From positions 1 through 35,840 of the forward strand of contig NZ_JAOARI010000007.1 of the NCBI RefSeq assembly GCF_025210605.1: 35,840 bases of DNA, given 5' to 3'. The notes beneath the pieces were generated by a model. It saw only the letters and a program-made list of their open reading frames with translations, was not told the origin of the DNA and did no database searches. Every line of letters starts with the position of its first letter. Positions within the stretch are counted from its first letter, which is position 1. Of this stretch, positions 35,692 through 35,840 are shown piece by piece. This DNA comes from Halodesulfovibrio sp. (GTDB lineage: Bacteria; Desulfobacterota; Desulfovibrionia; Desulfovibrionales; Desulfovibrionaceae). The translations under genes were made by a program, and so were the position numbers.

Positions 35692-35830
35692 TAATTAAGT
35701 AAGGTAGTGGTGCGTAAGCCGCGAGGTGGTGTAAAAAAAGGGCTGACCTCGCGAGTAAAAGTCTTTGGAGATTTTCAAGAACCTTTCTTCGAGAAAGGTT
35801 CTTGAAGCCCGCGGCAGCGTCGTCGAAGAC
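35692..35830. repeat. Type B repeat, inverted copy 3
   Basis: The reverse complement of the 148-bp B element, it has the 12-bp hairpin AAGAACCTTTCT/AGAAAGGTTCTT conserved and ends GCAGCGTCGTCGAAGAC. Confidence 0.85.
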
Positions 35831-35840
35831 ATCTTGAAAC

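Larger units (their letters stand above)
35182..35840. other. Gene-free repeat region at the right end
   Basis: In order: a terminator (35211-35245), an inverted type A repeat (35289-35353), a type T hairpin (35431-35471), an 18-bp inverted repeat (35506-35574) followed by two copies of GTGCAGACCA (35570-35589), and an inverted type B repeat (35692-35830). This is the B-T-A module of 19441-19779 in opposite orientation with extra DNA between T and B. No gene is visible. Confidence 0.8.

Overview
The window looks like the replication-origin neighbourhood of a delta-proteobacterial sulfate reducer (Desulfovibrionales). The evidence is the dnaA-dnaN-gyrB-gyrA order, a four-subunit 2-oxoacid:ferredoxin oxidoreductase, a divergent DnaA, heptose-based LPS synthesis and two-membrane-type lipoproteins. 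Coding DNA is moderately AT-rich, while many intergenic regions carry strikingly GC-rich hairpin repeats. This fits a marine, lower-GC genus such as Halodesulfovibrio, but the genus is an inference.

Layout. 1-273: a tandem 12-mer that is probably the C-terminal tail of a gene entering from the left, then a leftward terminator framed by a 20-bp inverted repeat. 274-4613 (minus): a YhaN-like ATPase and YhaO-like nuclease pair (DNA repair). 4614-5138: three tandem copies of a hairpin repeat. 5139-6053 (minus): an RluA-family pseudouridine synthase. 6054-6846: a gene-free region upstream of dnaA with GTTCCTAAC iterons, leftward terminators and a GC-rich repeat. 6847-15122 (plus): dnaA, dnaN, gyrB, gyrA and a TPR lipoprotein. 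15572-19391 (plus): def, fmt, a cysteine-rich DUF116 membrane protein and rsmB, a translation-linked cluster. 19392-20391: 1 kb of repeat modules. 20392-22995 (minus): ferredoxin, alpha, beta and gamma subunits of a 2-oxoacid:ferredoxin oxidoreductase. 23137-24255 (minus): queA. 24409-26968 (plus): a lipoprotein, coaBC and a protein with a possible UDG-like fold. 27210-30474 (plus): NfeD protease, slipin and a nucleotide-sugar epimerase. 31266-33478: parA and parB, with an opposite-strand zinc-ribbon gene between them and parS sites upstream. 33559-35181 (plus): heptose-7-phosphate kinase and an OB-fold lipoprotein. 35182-35840: an inverted copy of the repeat module plus an 18-bp inverted repeat.

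How the parts fit. Replication initiation, clamp and gyrase lie about 24 kb from the partition genes and their parS sites, as expected near a chromosomal origin. Def, Fmt and RsmB process initiator Met and rRNA, and the DUF116 protein embedded among them is the least understood member. The most distinctive intergenic signal is a composite repeat (B hairpin, T terminator, A GC-rich block). It occurs in tandem at 19.4-20.3 kb and once, with order preserved but inverted, at 35.3-35.8 kb. I found no transposase, CRISPR array, rRNA or tRNA, and no obvious phage or defence island.
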